Assembly: GCA_050331815.1 (NCBI GenBank)
Contig: JBHJGM010000014.1
Coordinates: forward strand, 1-64,000
Direction: 5' to 3'
From: JBHJGM01 sp050331815
Lineage (GTDB): Bacteria; Verrucomicrobiota; Verrucomicrobiia; Opitutales; JBHJGM01
DNA length: 64,000 bases
The notes below the pieces were generated by a model. The model was not told the DNA's origin. It saw only the letters and a program-made list of their open reading frames with translations, and did not search any database. Each line of letters begins with the position of its first letter. Position 1 is the first letter of the stretch. This document shows, piece after piece, positions 16,803-25,927 of this stretch. The translations under genes were made by a program, and so were the position numbers.

Positions 16803-17190
16803 CAGCGGCGAAGCTGTTTCCGAATCGTTACAAAGGCAAATGCGGAAACACTGCAGAGTGCGCTGAGCGAAGGGTATTATTCACAGAAAAACGCAAAGGA
16901 CGCGAAGCGAATCCAGGAGAAGATTTTCAGACAGGATAATCGGATTTTTTGGAAGCCTCAGGCATCCTGGATGAGCTTGTCCCATTAAGCCGCGGAAGGT
17001 TCCCAACACTCCAAATCTTCCTGCTCATCCTGTTTTCCTGTTAAAAAGAAACACCCCAGTTCTTGAGGTGTGCGTCCTAGATTGCGAGGCCGCGCACACC
17101 TGCCGAGCACCTTGAGCAAATTCTTTTGAGCATGGCGGGTGCGGGCGTTTTCGATTGCGGGTTGGCGGGGGAGGCGCAGCATCGGCGCGC
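16803..17190. other. 388-bp intergenic region with decayed repeats
   Basis: No gene is visible. Text such as acgcaaaggacgcgaagcg and cagacaggataatcgga (about 16893-16945), and on the opposite strand aacaggatgagcaggaag (about 17022-17040), resembles dispersed CAGGAT-type repeats often seen between genes in Verrucomicrobiota. They look like inverted, worn copies. A 9-bp perfect inverted repeat, aggtgtgcg/cgcacacct (17066-17101), lies 90 bp before the dehydrogenase start. Confidence 0.5.
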
Positions 17191-18156
17191 ATGAAGTTAG
17201 TCGCGCTCGACGCCGCCACCCTGAACCTGCCGGAGGCTGCCTGGTCACCTGTCGCCGCGCACGGCGCACTGACCTTTCACGAACTGACCCCCTACGAGGA
17301 ACTGGCCATTGTTGAGCGTTCGCAGGGCCATGACGTGGTGCTGACGAACAAGGTGCCCTTCAGCGCGTCGACGCTGCAGGCGCTGCCGGAGTTGAAGCTT
17401 ATCGGCGTGCTGGCGACGGGTTACAACATCATCGATTTGGCGGCGGCGAAGGCGCAAGGAGTGACCGTATGCAATGTGCCGGCCTACAGCACGGTTTCGG
17501 TGGTGCAGCATACGCTGGCGCTCATTTTGGAACTGACGAACCAGGCGGGCTTGCATGCGCGCGAGGTGGCGGATGGAGCCTGGGTGCGCAGCCCGGTCTT
17601 TTCGTTCTGGCGGCAAGCGCCGGTGCAGTTGGAGGGCCGTACGGTGGGCATTGTCGGCTGGGGCGACATTGGCAGCCGGGTGGGTTACGCGGCGCACGCG
17701 CTGGGGGCGACTGTGCTCGGCGCCTCGCGTAGCCGCAAAAACCCGCCGCCGTGGGGCCCGTTTGCATGGGCGGAGATCCCCGAGATTTTCGAGCGGGCGG
17801 ATGTGATCAGCCTGCACTGCCCGCAAACGCCCGAGACCACGCACTTGGTGAATCAGGCGCTGTTGAGGCGGATGAAGCCCACGGCGGTGCTGGTGAACAC
17901 CGCGCGTGGTGGCCTGGTAAACGAAGCGGATCTGGCGGAGGCGCTGCAAGCCGGACGGATTGGCGGGGCGGCGCTGGACGTGATCTCGGTCGAGCCGATG
18001 CAGGCGGACAATCCGCTGCGCAGCGCACCGAATTGCCTGATCACGCCGCACATGGCCTGGGCCAGTTTGGAAAGCCGCGAGCGCCTGCTGGCCATCACCG
18101 CCGAAAACATTGCGAAGTTTCAGGCCGGCACGCCGCAAAACGTGGTGGGCGGCTGA
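17191..18156 (+). CDS. D-2-hydroxyacid dehydrogenase (NAD-dependent)
   Basis: Reduces a 2-oxo acid to a D-2-hydroxy acid or the reverse (glycerate, lactate or related). The Rossmann motif GIVGWGDIGSRVGYAAHALG lies near residue 150. NTARGGLVNEADLAEAL holds the substrate Arg, and LITPHMAWAS holds the catalytic His. The N-terminal VLATGYNIIDLAAAKAQGV is also typical of glycerate dehydrogenases. At 321 residues it is a full-length protein. The ATG at 17191 is chosen because upstream codons are unconserved. Substrate is not determined by these motifs. Confidence 0.9.
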   Translation: MKLVALDAATLNLPEAAWSPVAAHGALTFHELTPYEELAIVERSQGHDVVLTNKVPFSASTLQALPELKLIGVLATGYNIIDLAAAKAQGVTVCNVPAYSTVSVVQHTLALILELTNQAGLHAREVADGAWVRSPVFSFWRQAPVQLEGRTVGIVGWGDIGSRVGYAAHALGATVLGASRSRKNPPPWGPFAWAEIPEIFERADVISLHCPQTPETTHLVNQALLRRMKPTAVLVNTARGGLVNEADLAEALQAGRIGGAALDVISVEPMQADNPLRSAPNCLITPHMAWASLESRERLLAITAENIAKFQAGTPQNVVGG

Positions 18157-18191
18157 GGCTCGGCATAATTTGGGAATCCCGCCACTGCAGC

Positions 18192-19655
18192 CTAGGCTTT
18201 AGGGGGTGGAACGTCCCCGGCAACCTCGGGCGGCATGTACTTGCGTTGGGGGTTCTGGATGAATGGAAACAGGCAGAGGATTGCCACCGGCCAGATGAAG
18301 GAGTACTTGATGGCCGCGAGGTAGGCGCCCTCTGTTTGGAAAATGAGCGAGTAGTAATGCGGGCCGAGGGCGCTGGCGAAGACGAGCGTCGACATGAAGA
18401 TGCCATTAATGCTGCCCAGGTGGGCTCGCCCGTAGTAGCGCGGCCAAGTCACGTTGTTGAGCACGCCGTAGCTGGCCCAGGACATGCCGCTGCCGAGAAT
18501 CCACAGCACGTAGCCCCAGTTGCTGGGAAAAGTCAGCACGCCGGCCATCAGGGTGCAGGTGCCGGCCAGCATAATGCCCAGCACGTTGCGCAGGGCGACC
18601 CGCTCGGTCATCCAGCCGATGACGAGGTTCATGCAGATGTTGGCGCAGGCCGCGCCGATGAGCATGCTGCCGAAGTCGTCGTTGGTGATGCCCATTTCCC
18701 CGACCATCTCTTTGCGGTGAAAGAAAATGGCGGTGATCGTAAAACTCTGAAAGCCGAGCCCGATGGCGAAGAACCAGAAGGGCAACGTGCGCACGGCTTC
18801 CAGGGCGGTAAAGTCGTGATAGGTGTGGAAGCGGGCAGCGGTTTTGGCGGTATCGGGCTTTTTCGGGGCCCAACCGCCATCCATTTCCAGGCCGCATTGT
18901 TCGGGGCTGTCGCGGTAGAAAAGATAGGCCAGCGAAGCCATCACGAAGATCATCACGCAGCCAAGGAAGACCCAGGCACCGGTCGGCCCGAAAATCTCGA
19001 TGATGAAATCCAGCACCAGGGGCGAGGACGAAAAGCCAAGCGCCACCGTGGCGTTGAAGATGCCGGCCACGCGTCCGCGCAGGCGGTTGAACCAGCGCTG
19101 GATCATCAGCCCGGGCAGGATCGAGACGACCCCCTGGCCCAGGAAACGGAGAAAAAAGTAGCCGACCAGGACCAGGGTAAAGGCGATGCTGGGCGAGGGG
19201 TTGTCCGCGTTGTCGAGGGTATCGAGAATGTAGCCCAGGCTGGCCATGAACAACAGCACGAAACCAAAGCAGATAAAGACCAGCACGCCCACCTGGCGCA
19301 CGCCCACCTTGTCGATGCGCCGACCAACGAAGGGCAACAGGAGCCCCGAGCAGATGGTCCCGATCATGTAGGCCAGGGTCAGCTCGCTCTCGTCCTCCAT
19401 GCGGAGCGTTTCCAGCAGGTGGGGTGTGAACGAGCCGACGCCAATGGTTTGACCAGGCATGCTGGCCAGAAGGCCAAAGGCGGCCATGGGCACGATCAGC
19501 CACCCGTAAAAGAAGGGAAACTTTTTGGGGGAAACCGGTGCCTGAGGGTCGAACAGACGCCCCATCACCGAGCGCGGCGCGGCCTCTGGCCCAGTGGGCG
19601 GCGGGGACTTGGGCGCTTCGGAAGTACTGGACGGACTGTCGGTGGAATCAGGCAA
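18192..19655 (-). CDS. Major facilitator superfamily transporter
   Basis: A secondary transporter with 12 predicted helices. The first helix pair contains FFYGWLIVPMAAFGLLASMP, the MFS loop 2-3 motif appears as GRRIDKVGVRQVG, and the second half holds MLIGAACANICMNLVIGWMT. The opening resembles OFA (oxalate/formate antiporter)-type MFS proteins. The chosen start is a TTG at 19655 that gives a Ser/Pro-rich tail; ATG at 19565 gives a tidier 457-residue protein and may be the true start. It faces the dehydrogenase gene tail to tail. Substrate unknown. Confidence 0.85.
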   Translation of the reverse strand: MPDSTDSPSSTSEAPKSPPPTGPEAAPRSVMGRLFDPQAPVSPKKFPFFYGWLIVPMAAFGLLASMPGQTIGVGSFTPHLLETLRMEDESELTLAYMIGTICSGLLLPFVGRRIDKVGVRQVGVLVFICFGFVLLFMASLGYILDTLDNADNPSPSIAFTLVLVGYFFLRFLGQGVVSILPGLMIQRWFNRLRGRVAGIFNATVALGFSSSPLVLDFIIEIFGPTGAWVFLGCVMIFVMASLAYLFYRDSPEQCGLEMDGGWAPKKPDTAKTAARFHTYHDFTALEAVRTLPFWFFAIGLGFQSFTITAIFFHRKEMVGEMGITNDDFGSMLIGAACANICMNLVIGWMTERVALRNVLGIMLAGTCTLMAGVLTFPSNWGYVLWILGSGMSWASYGVLNNVTWPRYYGRAHLGSINGIFMSTLVFASALGPHYYSLIFQTEGAYLAAIKYSFIWPVAILCLFPFIQNPQRKYMPPEVAGDVPPPKA

Positions 19656-19769
19656 GCGGGCACGATGAAGCCGATTGGATGCCTTGGCAAACAGTGACTG
19701 TCTTCGGGTGCAGGCTCAGGTTGATCCGGCGGGACGGGCGTGCCTACACTGATTCTTTGCCCAAACCCC

Positions 19770-20864
19770 ATGGCCGACTTTCATCCCAGACACGGACCGC
19801 TGCCCCTGCAGGTCAGAAAAGGCTGGAAGCAGGTGCGCCCGCGCGCGACCGACAAGCAGTTGATCTGGGATTCGGGGGCGGATGTATTCTGCGCGGAAAC
19901 GGACTTTGCCGGGCCGTTGCGGTTTGCCGGGACCGGGGCGGTGGATTGCCCGCTGGCAACGCATCCGGGCATCCCGACGGCGTACCGCTACTGCTGCCAG
20001 ATGCAGCAGGGCCAGCGGGACTTCAGCGAGTTACGGGCGCTGGACGCACGCAGCGGGGAGATGCGGGCGATGTTTCGGATGGCACCGAACCAGTGGATTG
20101 TCTGGATGTGCCACCTTTTGCGCGGCGGGGACACGCTTTTGGCGCTGGTGGCGACGGACGCACGCCGCCCGCAGCTGACGATTTTGCACCAGTTGGGCTT
20201 CTTCGATTTGAAGCGCAAACGTACCCTGCTGATACCCCTTCCGCGCGACGCCTACCAGCCCTTGGCGGTATCGGAAGCGCGCCAGGAGCTGCTTTTTTAT
20301 GGGGCCGAAGGCTACCAGCTGGTGAATTTTTCCGGCACGCGGTTACGGCGGGCCGGGGTGAAGGGTCTGCCGCAGGGCCGGGGGGCAGCGTTTCATCCGA
20401 CGCGGCCCAGTGTGCTGCTCGGTGGCGGCACCCTGACCGAATGGAACCTCACCAACGGCACCTTCCAGGAATTGCCCGTGCGCGGCCAATACCCAATTTG
20501 GGCCGAACACGGGAACGCCCTGTGGTTCAGCCAGAGCAGCGCGGACCTCTGGCACTACGATCCGAAAAGCGGCGAGGGGCACTGGGTGGTGCGGATTGCC
20601 GGGTACGCGCGCCCGGAGCAAAATTACTCGCGGCCCCTGGCCTTGAGCAGCGACGGGCGATTGCTGGCCGCCGTGCTGACTCGTAAGGTGCGCGTCAGCG
20701 AGCGCCCCGGGCTGGAGCCTGAGCCGGGCACGCCGCTGTTTCGGGTGAACCGGATTCTGGTGGTCCTCGACCTAGAGGCCCGGGAGCTCTGGCAGCAGCC
20801 GTTTGTGGCGGACAATCTGGCTTGGATCGAACTGCCCCAACATGAGCGCCAACGGCTAAACTAG
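19770..20864 (+). CDS. Hypothetical propeller-like protein
   Basis: This 364-residue protein has no signal peptide. It shows repeated 40-50-residue units ending in patterns such as LLRGGDTLLALVATDA, ARQELLFYGAEGYQLV and RPLALSSDGRLLAAVLTRKV, typical of WD40/YVTN-like beta-propellers. No catalytic motif is visible. I do not recognise the family. An upstream GTG (19740) is possible. It diverges from the MFS gene and stands 105 bp before the HPt gene. A cytoplasmic binding or scaffold role is a guess. Confidence 0.65.
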   Translation: MADFHPRHGPLPLQVRKGWKQVRPRATDKQLIWDSGADVFCAETDFAGPLRFAGTGAVDCPLATHPGIPTAYRYCCQMQQGQRDFSELRALDARSGEMRAMFRMAPNQWIVWMCHLLRGGDTLLALVATDARRPQLTILHQLGFFDLKRKRTLLIPLPRDAYQPLAVSEARQELLFYGAEGYQLVNFSGTRLRRAGVKGLPQGRGAAFHPTRPSVLLGGGTLTEWNLTNGTFQELPVRGQYPIWAEHGNALWFSQSSADLWHYDPKSGEGHWVVRIAGYARPEQNYSRPLALSSDGRLLAAVLTRKVRVSERPGLEPEPGTPLFRVNRILVVLDLEARELWQQPFVADNLAWIELPQHERQRLN

Positions 20865-20969
20865 CCCGCAGGTCAGACGACTGTAAAAGGGCATTCGTTT
20901 ACCCGTGGAAACCCACACGGTGTGATCGCTGTTTCAGCGCTCACTTGAACCTCCAGCTTGTTACCTTTT

Positions 20970-21374
20970 ATGAGCCAGATTTGCGCACCCACCCTGACCG
21001 TTTATTACCCCGACGAGAGCGTGAGCCTGCTGGATGACGAGCAAGTGGAGATTCTCAACATGGCCGCGGAAGGGATGGAAGCGGAGTTTTGGGGCGACAT
21101 GCTCGATACCTTTACCAACGAGATTGAGCCGCGCTTCGACCTGGTGGCGCAGGCTTGCGCAAACGAGGATGCGCCCAACCTGCGCAAGTACGTGCACTTC
21201 ATCGCCGGCAGCGCGGCCAACCTGGGTTTGCAGCGACTATCGAAGTTCTGCCGCAACATCGAAACCGCCCTCGACGACGGCACCTTCAGCGCCTTTGGCG
21301 AATGCACGGCCTCGATTCGCTCGGAATTCGACGCCTCGGTCACTGCGATCCGCGCGAAGGTCATTCCGTCCTGA
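20970..21374 (+). CDS. HPt-domain phosphotransfer protein
   Basis: A single histidine-phosphotransfer domain of 134 residues. The signature is KYVHFIAGSAANLGLQRLSK (canonical HxLKGSSxxLG, with H at about residue 74). Other HPt features are EFWGDMLDTFTNEIEPRFDL and FCRNIETALDDG. Such proteins pass phosphate between receiver domains in phosphorelays. No kinase or receiver lies beside it. Two kinase/receiver hybrids occur 34 kb away in this window and could be partners, but nothing here shows it. Confidence 0.85.
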   Translation: MSQICAPTLTVYYPDESVSLLDDEQVEILNMAAEGMEAEFWGDMLDTFTNEIEPRFDLVAQACANEDAPNLRKYVHFIAGSAANLGLQRLSKFCRNIETALDDGTFSAFGECTASIRSEFDASVTAIRAKVIPS

Positions 21375-21448
21375 GGGCCGAAGTTTTTTCTCGCGGGGAA
21401 GACGCGTTCGCCGGGTCCTGCGGCGAGACAATCCATTTGGATGGGCAG

Positions 21449-23023
21449 CTAGCGCTTGAGCGCCTTCCAGTGTTTGAGGACGACGCGGGCGGCGTTGTAG
21501 CCGGAAGCGCCCCAGACGCCGCCGCCGGGATGCGTGCTGGCCCCGGTCAGAAAGAGCCCCTGGATGGCCGGCACCGTGTAGCTGGATAGTTCGGGCATCG
21601 GGCGGAAGCAGAACATCTGGTCGAAGCTCATCTCCAGGTGCATGACGTTGCCGCGTAGGAGCCCGTGCAGGCGTTCGATTTCGAGCGGCGTTTGGATGTA
21701 GCGGTTGAGGACCTTGCCGCTGGTGCCGGGTGCGAATTCGTCGACGGCGGCAAGGAGCTTGTCGGCTTCTCGGTCAGCGATGTGGTCCCACTGCTCGCCG
21801 TTGCGCAGCTCGTAGGGGTGGTACTGCCCCCAGACAAAGAGCGTGTGCTTGCCTTCGGGAGTCAGGGTGGGGTCGATCGCGGAAAAGGTCATGCTCAGCG
21901 GGATGGGTTTCTCCGGCGGGCGCCCGGCTAGGTAATCGCCGTAGGCCGCGTCCAGGGCGGCGCGCGAGGGGCAGAGCAATTGCAAGCCGTGGTGCGCCGG
22001 GGAAACGCCCTGGGCGTCGACAGGCTCGCCGGGGTATTCGGGCAGGCCGCTCATGGCGCAGCGGACAATCATCCCGAAGCCGTTGCCCACGCGCAGTTGG
22101 GTGGAGCGATGGCGTAGTTCGTCCGGGAGGTCGGGAGCGTCCTTCAGCAGGGTTTCGAGGGTGGTCTTGACGTGGCAGGCAGCCAGAACGGCTTTGGCCT
22201 GAAGCGACTCGCCGCCTTCAAGTTCGACGCCAGTGGCGCGTCCCTGGCCGTCCGTCAAAATACGGGTGACGGGAGCGTTTTCACGCACTTCGCTGCCGTC
22301 GGCCAGGATGCGGTTTTTAAGGGCCTGGGTGAGTGCGCCCGAGCCGCCTCTGGCGCGTTTCATGCCGCTTTGATGGTACATGGAGTGCCACCCGGCAAAG
22401 TCGCCGCTAGCCGCCTCGGAGGGCGGGGGGCCCGACTGAGCGGCCAGCCAGATGATGGCCGTGCGGACCGGCTCGCTTTCAAAGGTTTCCAGCACGAGCT
22501 GACCGTAGGGCCCCATCAGGTGGCGGATCATGTTCATGCGGTTCTCGCCCTTGAGTGAGCGGCCAAACATCGTCGAGACCATGTTCCAGGGGGTGGGCGG
22601 CTTGAGGAAGACCTCAAAGACGCCTTCGTTGAGCTTGCCCCAGGCCTCGACAAAACGGGCGTAGGCCTCGGCGTCTTTCTGGCTGACACGCGCGATGCTC
22701 TGGCAGGTTTTTTCGACCGAACGGTAAAAGTAGAGGCCCGCTTGGCCGGGGATGGGGTAGAAGGCCCAGGGGTCCATGTCGATGTATTCGAGACCGTGGC
22801 GCTCGAGCTCGAGTTCGCGGATGACCGGCGTCTGATGAATCATGACGTGGGCCGAGGAGCCGACGTCGATGCGGTAACCGGGGATGCGATCGGTCTCGGT
22901 GCAGACGGCTCCGCCGACGATGGGCCGGCGCTCGCAGACGCAGATCTTCAGGCCTGTTTTGGCCAGGTAGGCGGCAGCGATCATTCCATTGTGGCCGGAG
23001 CCAACGACGACGACATCGTACAT
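21449..23023 (-). CDS. Phytoene desaturase-like FAD oxidoreductase (CrtI/PYROXD2 family)
   Basis: An NAD(P)/FAD-dependent amine-oxidase-fold enzyme of 524 residues. The N-terminus carries the dinucleotide motif YDVVVVGSGHNGMIAAAYLA and ICVCERRPIVGGAVCTE. The C-terminus has GLFLTGASTHPGGGVWGASG, the FAD-binding end typical of CrtI and PYROXD2-like proteins. No phytoene synthase or other carotenoid gene is nearby, so carotenoid work is not implied. It diverges from the methyltransferase gene across 84 bp, so the two may share a promoter region. The ATG at 23023 starts directly at the Rossmann strand. Confidence 0.88.
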   Translation of the reverse strand: MYDVVVVGSGHNGMIAAAYLAKTGLKICVCERRPIVGGAVCTETDRIPGYRIDVGSSAHVMIHQTPVIRELELERHGLEYIDMDPWAFYPIPGQAGLYFYRSVEKTCQSIARVSQKDAEAYARFVEAWGKLNEGVFEVFLKPPTPWNMVSTMFGRSLKGENRMNMIRHLMGPYGQLVLETFESEPVRTAIIWLAAQSGPPPSEAASGDFAGWHSMYHQSGMKRARGGSGALTQALKNRILADGSEVRENAPVTRILTDGQGRATGVELEGGESLQAKAVLAACHVKTTLETLLKDAPDLPDELRHRSTQLRVGNGFGMIVRCAMSGLPEYPGEPVDAQGVSPAHHGLQLLCPSRAALDAAYGDYLAGRPPEKPIPLSMTFSAIDPTLTPEGKHTLFVWGQYHPYELRNGEQWDHIADREADKLLAAVDEFAPGTSGKVLNRYIQTPLEIERLHGLLRGNVMHLEMSFDQMFCFRPMPELSSYTVPAIQGLFLTGASTHPGGGVWGASGYNAARVVLKHWKALKR

Positions 23024-23106
23024 GGTCGGAGCTTGGGGCGAGTGACGGGCCCGCGCAAGCCGCACGGGCATTTGCATTTGCAAGCAACTGCCGGTTGTGT
23101 TGCCGG

Positions 23107-23775
23107 GTGCCACTTGAACGCATCGTTGAGCCCGAGCTGCTCGACACCCTGCCGCATGATCACCCGGACGCCCTGCACAACCGGCGCGATCTGCGAATTT
23201 TCAATGGGCTGGCGCGCAATTTCGTCTGGCTGGCCGGGCAGTTGGAGCGGCATGGCTGGCCGGGGATGCGAGTGTTGGAAATCGGCGCGGGCGAGGGTTG
23301 CCTGGGCGCCTTGGTCGCGCGGCGGGGACAGCTGCCCGAGGGCGCAAGCATCAGCGGACTGGATGTGATCCCAAGGCCGACGGCCTGGCCATTGAGCTGG
23401 GGCTGGCATCAGGGGGATCTGCTGACGTTTGACGGTTACGGTGATTACGACGTGGTGGCAGCAAATTACATTTTGCACCAGTTTGACGATGCCGCCCTGG
23501 AAGGCTTGGGCGAAACGCTGCGGCAGGCCGGGTTGCGGTTGATGCTTGCGTGCGAGACGCAACGCTCGCGCCTGCAGATGCGGCTGCTGCCGGCCTTTGC
23601 TTTCGTGACGCGAATGAACTACGTCTCACGTCACGATGCGGCGGTCAGCTTGCGTGGCGGCTTTTTGCCCGGCGAAATGGGTACGGTGCTGGGAACAAGG
23701 GCACCGGAATGGAACACGCATGAGAAAGCTCTTCCCTTCGGATCGGTGCGCCTGCGGGCGGTCAAAAAAACATGA
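23107..23775 (+). CDS. Class I SAM-dependent methyltransferase
   Basis: A small-molecule-type methyltransferase of 222 residues. The SAM-binding motif I is MRVLEIGAGEGCLGALVA, followed by ISGLDVI (motif II region) and DVVAANYILHQFDD. It starts a tight run with a flavoprotein and a type III polyketide synthase. This set (PKS, methyltransferase, flavoprotein) is the known make-up of bacterial phenolic-lipid operons such as srsABC of Streptomyces griseus, which suggests it methylates the polyketide ring. The start is GTG at 23107 by homology of the opening; TTG at 23095 is also possible. Its stop overlaps the next start as ATGA. Confidence 0.85.
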   Translation: MPLERIVEPELLDTLPHDHPDALHNRRDLRIFNGLARNFVWLAGQLERHGWPGMRVLEIGAGEGCLGALVARRGQLPEGASISGLDVIPRPTAWPLSWGWHQGDLLTFDGYGDYDVVAANYILHQFDDAALEGLGETLRQAGLRLMLACETQRSRLQMRLLPAFAFVTRMNYVSRHDAAVSLRGGFLPGEMGTVLGTRAPEWNTHEKALPFGSVRLRAVKKT

Positions 23776-24788
23776 AGACGGTTACCATAGCAGGCGGCGG
23801 CGTTGCTGGATTGGCGTTGGGCGTTGCCTTGCGGCAGCGACAGGTGCCGGTCACCGTGCTGGAGGCGGGCACCTATCCGCGGCACCGTGTTTGCGGGGAG
23901 TTTCTATGTGGCCGGGGCGCGCAATTGCTGGAGGCGCTGGGCCTGGGCTCGCTGGAAAGCGAGGCCGTGCGTCATCGCCAGACCGGTTGGTACGTGAAGG
24001 GCCGCAACGTGCTTGCCGGGACGTTGCCAAAGACAGCGCTGGGGATTTCGCGGCACACCATGGACGTACGCCTCGCCGAGCATTTCCAGGCGTTGGGCGG
24101 CGAGCTGTGCACGCAAGCGCGGGCGCCTCGCGACTTTGGCGGCGAGGGGCAGGTGCGCGCAACGGGTCGGCAGATCGACCGTGCCAGTGATTGGCTGGGC
24201 CTCAAGCTGCATGTGCATGCGCTGGCCACACGCGAGAACCTGGAGGTGCATCTGGGCGCGGGCGGTTACGTGGGGGTATCGGCGGTGGAGGCGGGCGCGG
24301 TGAATGTCTGCGGGCTCTTTCGCAAGCGGGACGCCATGGACGGACGCGGGGTGGCGCTGATGCTGGGTTACCTGCGAGCTTGCGGGCTGGACGCATTGGC
24401 CCGCCGCATCGAGCAGGCCGAGCCGGAGGCCGCGTCGGTGGTGGGGATTTCGCACTTTTCGTTTGGACAGGCCCAGGAGCCTCAGGCCGCCGTGGGTGAC
24501 GCCTTGACGGTGATCCCGCCCTTTACCGGCAATGGGATGTCGATGGCGTTGGAGGCGGCCTGGCAGGCCGCGCCAGTTCTGGAAGCCTATGCTCGGCGGA
24601 GGACAACCTGGCCGGAGAGCCAGTTGCGCCTGCGCCGGGTGCTGGGGCGCAATTTTCGCCGCCGGGTGCGCTGGGCGCGCGGCACGCAGACCATGTTGTT
24701 GTTGCCGTGGACGCGTACGGGTTTGAGCTTGTGCGCGCGCGGAGGTGTGTTCCCCTTTCAAACCCTGTTTCGGCTGACGCACAGTTAG
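23772..24788 (+). CDS. FAD-dependent monooxygenase or reductase
   Basis: A flavoprotein of 338 residues in the geranylgeranyl reductase/aromatic hydroxylase group. The N-terminal FAD site is VTIAGGGVAGLALGVALRQR, followed by VLEAGTYPRHRVCGEFLCGR. The GD motif appears as GDALTVIPPFTGNGMSMALE. It overlaps the methyltransferase by four bases and precedes the PKS gene by 16 bp. In known phenolic-lipid operons a flavoprotein hydroxylates the resorcinol ring to a quinol; a similar job is likely but inferred. It is somewhat short for the family. Confidence 0.85.
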   Translation: MKTVTIAGGGVAGLALGVALRQRQVPVTVLEAGTYPRHRVCGEFLCGRGAQLLEALGLGSLESEAVRHRQTGWYVKGRNVLAGTLPKTALGISRHTMDVRLAEHFQALGGELCTQARAPRDFGGEGQVRATGRQIDRASDWLGLKLHVHALATRENLEVHLGAGGYVGVSAVEAGAVNVCGLFRKRDAMDGRGVALMLGYLRACGLDALARRIEQAEPEAASVVGISHFSFGQAQEPQAAVGDALTVIPPFTGNGMSMALEAAWQAAPVLEAYARRRTTWPESQLRLRRVLGRNFRRRVRWARGTQTMLLLPWTRTGLSLCARGGVFPFQTLFRLTHS

Positions 24789-24804
24789 CCGCCCCGATTT
24801 TCGT

Positions 24805-25875
24805 ATGTACCTGCAAGCCCTTGCCAATTGCGTGCCGCCCAACGGCTACAGCCAACTTGAAGTGTGGGAGGCCATTCGTGAGTCGGCGCCCGTGCGCCAA
24901 CTCAAAGAGCGCTCGCAGCGTTTGTTGGAGAAGGTGCTGGTGAAGTCCGAGGGGATGGCACAGCGGCACTTTGCCTTGAACGATTTGGAGTTTTTTATGC
25001 AGGCCGGGCCGCAGGAGCTGAACGAGGCCTTTGAACGGGAAGCGCCAAAGCTCGGTGCGCGGGCGCTGTCGCAGGCGCTGGAGCAGTCAGGTCTGCGGGC
25101 TACGGATTTGGATGCGCTCTTGGTCTGCACCTGTACGGGCTACCTGTGTCCGGGGCTGTCGAGTTTTGTGGCGGAGCAGTTGGGTCTGCGCGCGGAAACT
25201 TACCTTCAGGATCTGGTCGGGCTGGGCTGCGGGGCGGCTATCCCGGCCCTGCGCTCGGCCTCGCACATAACCGCAGCGCAACCCGAGGCGAAAGTCGCGG
25301 TGCTGGCGGTGGAGATCTGTTCGGCCTGCTTTTACCTGGATAACGACGTGGGGGTGATCGTGTCGTTTTGCCTGTTTGGTGACGGTGCCTCGGCCAGCAT
25401 CTGGACCGGTCAGCCGACTTTACCGGGCCACGGACTCAATGCGCTCACGGGCAACGGCGCGCTGAAGGCAGGTGATTTTGATACCTTGCATGTGCCCCAA
25501 AACCGGCAGTTTCTGCGCTTCGAAAATTTTGAGGGTAAGCTGCGCAATCGCCTCCATCGCAGCGTGCCCGAACACGCGGGCGAAGCGGTGGCCACGTTGT
25601 TCAACCGGCTCAACGGCACTCGTGAAACCATCGACCAGGTGATCGCGCATTCGGGCGGGCCGGATGTGATCGCGGCGCTGGAGTCCGTCCTGCCCGGACA
25701 TCGGCTCGGGCCAACGGCCTCGGTGCTGCGTAACTTCGGCAACATGAGCAGCCCCTCGGTCATGTTCGCGTTGGACGATCACCTGAAGCAACAGAAAGCA
25801 AATGGCAATCATGGTCCGCTCTGGTTGACGGCTTTTGGGGCGGGCTTTGCGGCGCACAGTTGCTCGCTACAGTGA
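24805..25875 (+). CDS. Type III polyketide synthase
   Basis: A chalcone-synthase-like homodimeric condensing enzyme of 356 residues. The catalytic triad is complete: Cys142 in DLVGLGCGAAIPALR, His282 in VIAHSGGPDVIAAL and Asn313 in LRNFGNMSSPSVMFALD. The N-terminus has SEGMAQRHFALND, the usual position for the Met/Arg tunnel region, and CTCTGYLCPGLSS follows. Bacterial members extend fatty acyl starters to alkylpyrones or alkylresorcinols. The starter here is unknown. It is the third gene of a compact run and is followed after 52 bp by a dehydrogenase. Identity of the enzyme class is firm; the product is not. Confidence 0.93.
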   Translation: MYLQALANCVPPNGYSQLEVWEAIRESAPVRQLKERSQRLLEKVLVKSEGMAQRHFALNDLEFFMQAGPQELNEAFEREAPKLGARALSQALEQSGLRATDLDALLVCTCTGYLCPGLSSFVAEQLGLRAETYLQDLVGLGCGAAIPALRSASHITAAQPEAKVAVLAVEICSACFYLDNDVGVIVSFCLFGDGASASIWTGQPTLPGHGLNALTGNGALKAGDFDTLHVPQNRQFLRFENFEGKLRNRLHRSVPEHAGEAVATLFNRLNGTRETIDQVIAHSGGPDVIAALESVLPGHRLGPTASVLRNFGNMSSPSVMFALDDHLKQQKANGNHGPLWLTAFGAGFAAHSCSLQ

Positions 25876-25927
25876 GCCGGGCGAAAGCGGTTGCGTGCGC
25901 CGACGGCGGGCGCTGGAATGTTATCTG

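Noticed and set aside
17751..19697. A 648-codon plus-strand frame opposite the MFS transporter
   Set aside because: The translation is Gly/His/Glu-rich with no hydrophobic segments or motifs, while the minus strand has a full 12-helix transporter. It is an antisense artefact.
21449..23023. Carotenoid pathway suggested by the CrtI-like flavoprotein
   Set aside because: No phytoene synthase, cyclase or other carotenoid gene is near, and the PYROXD2-like group has other roles.
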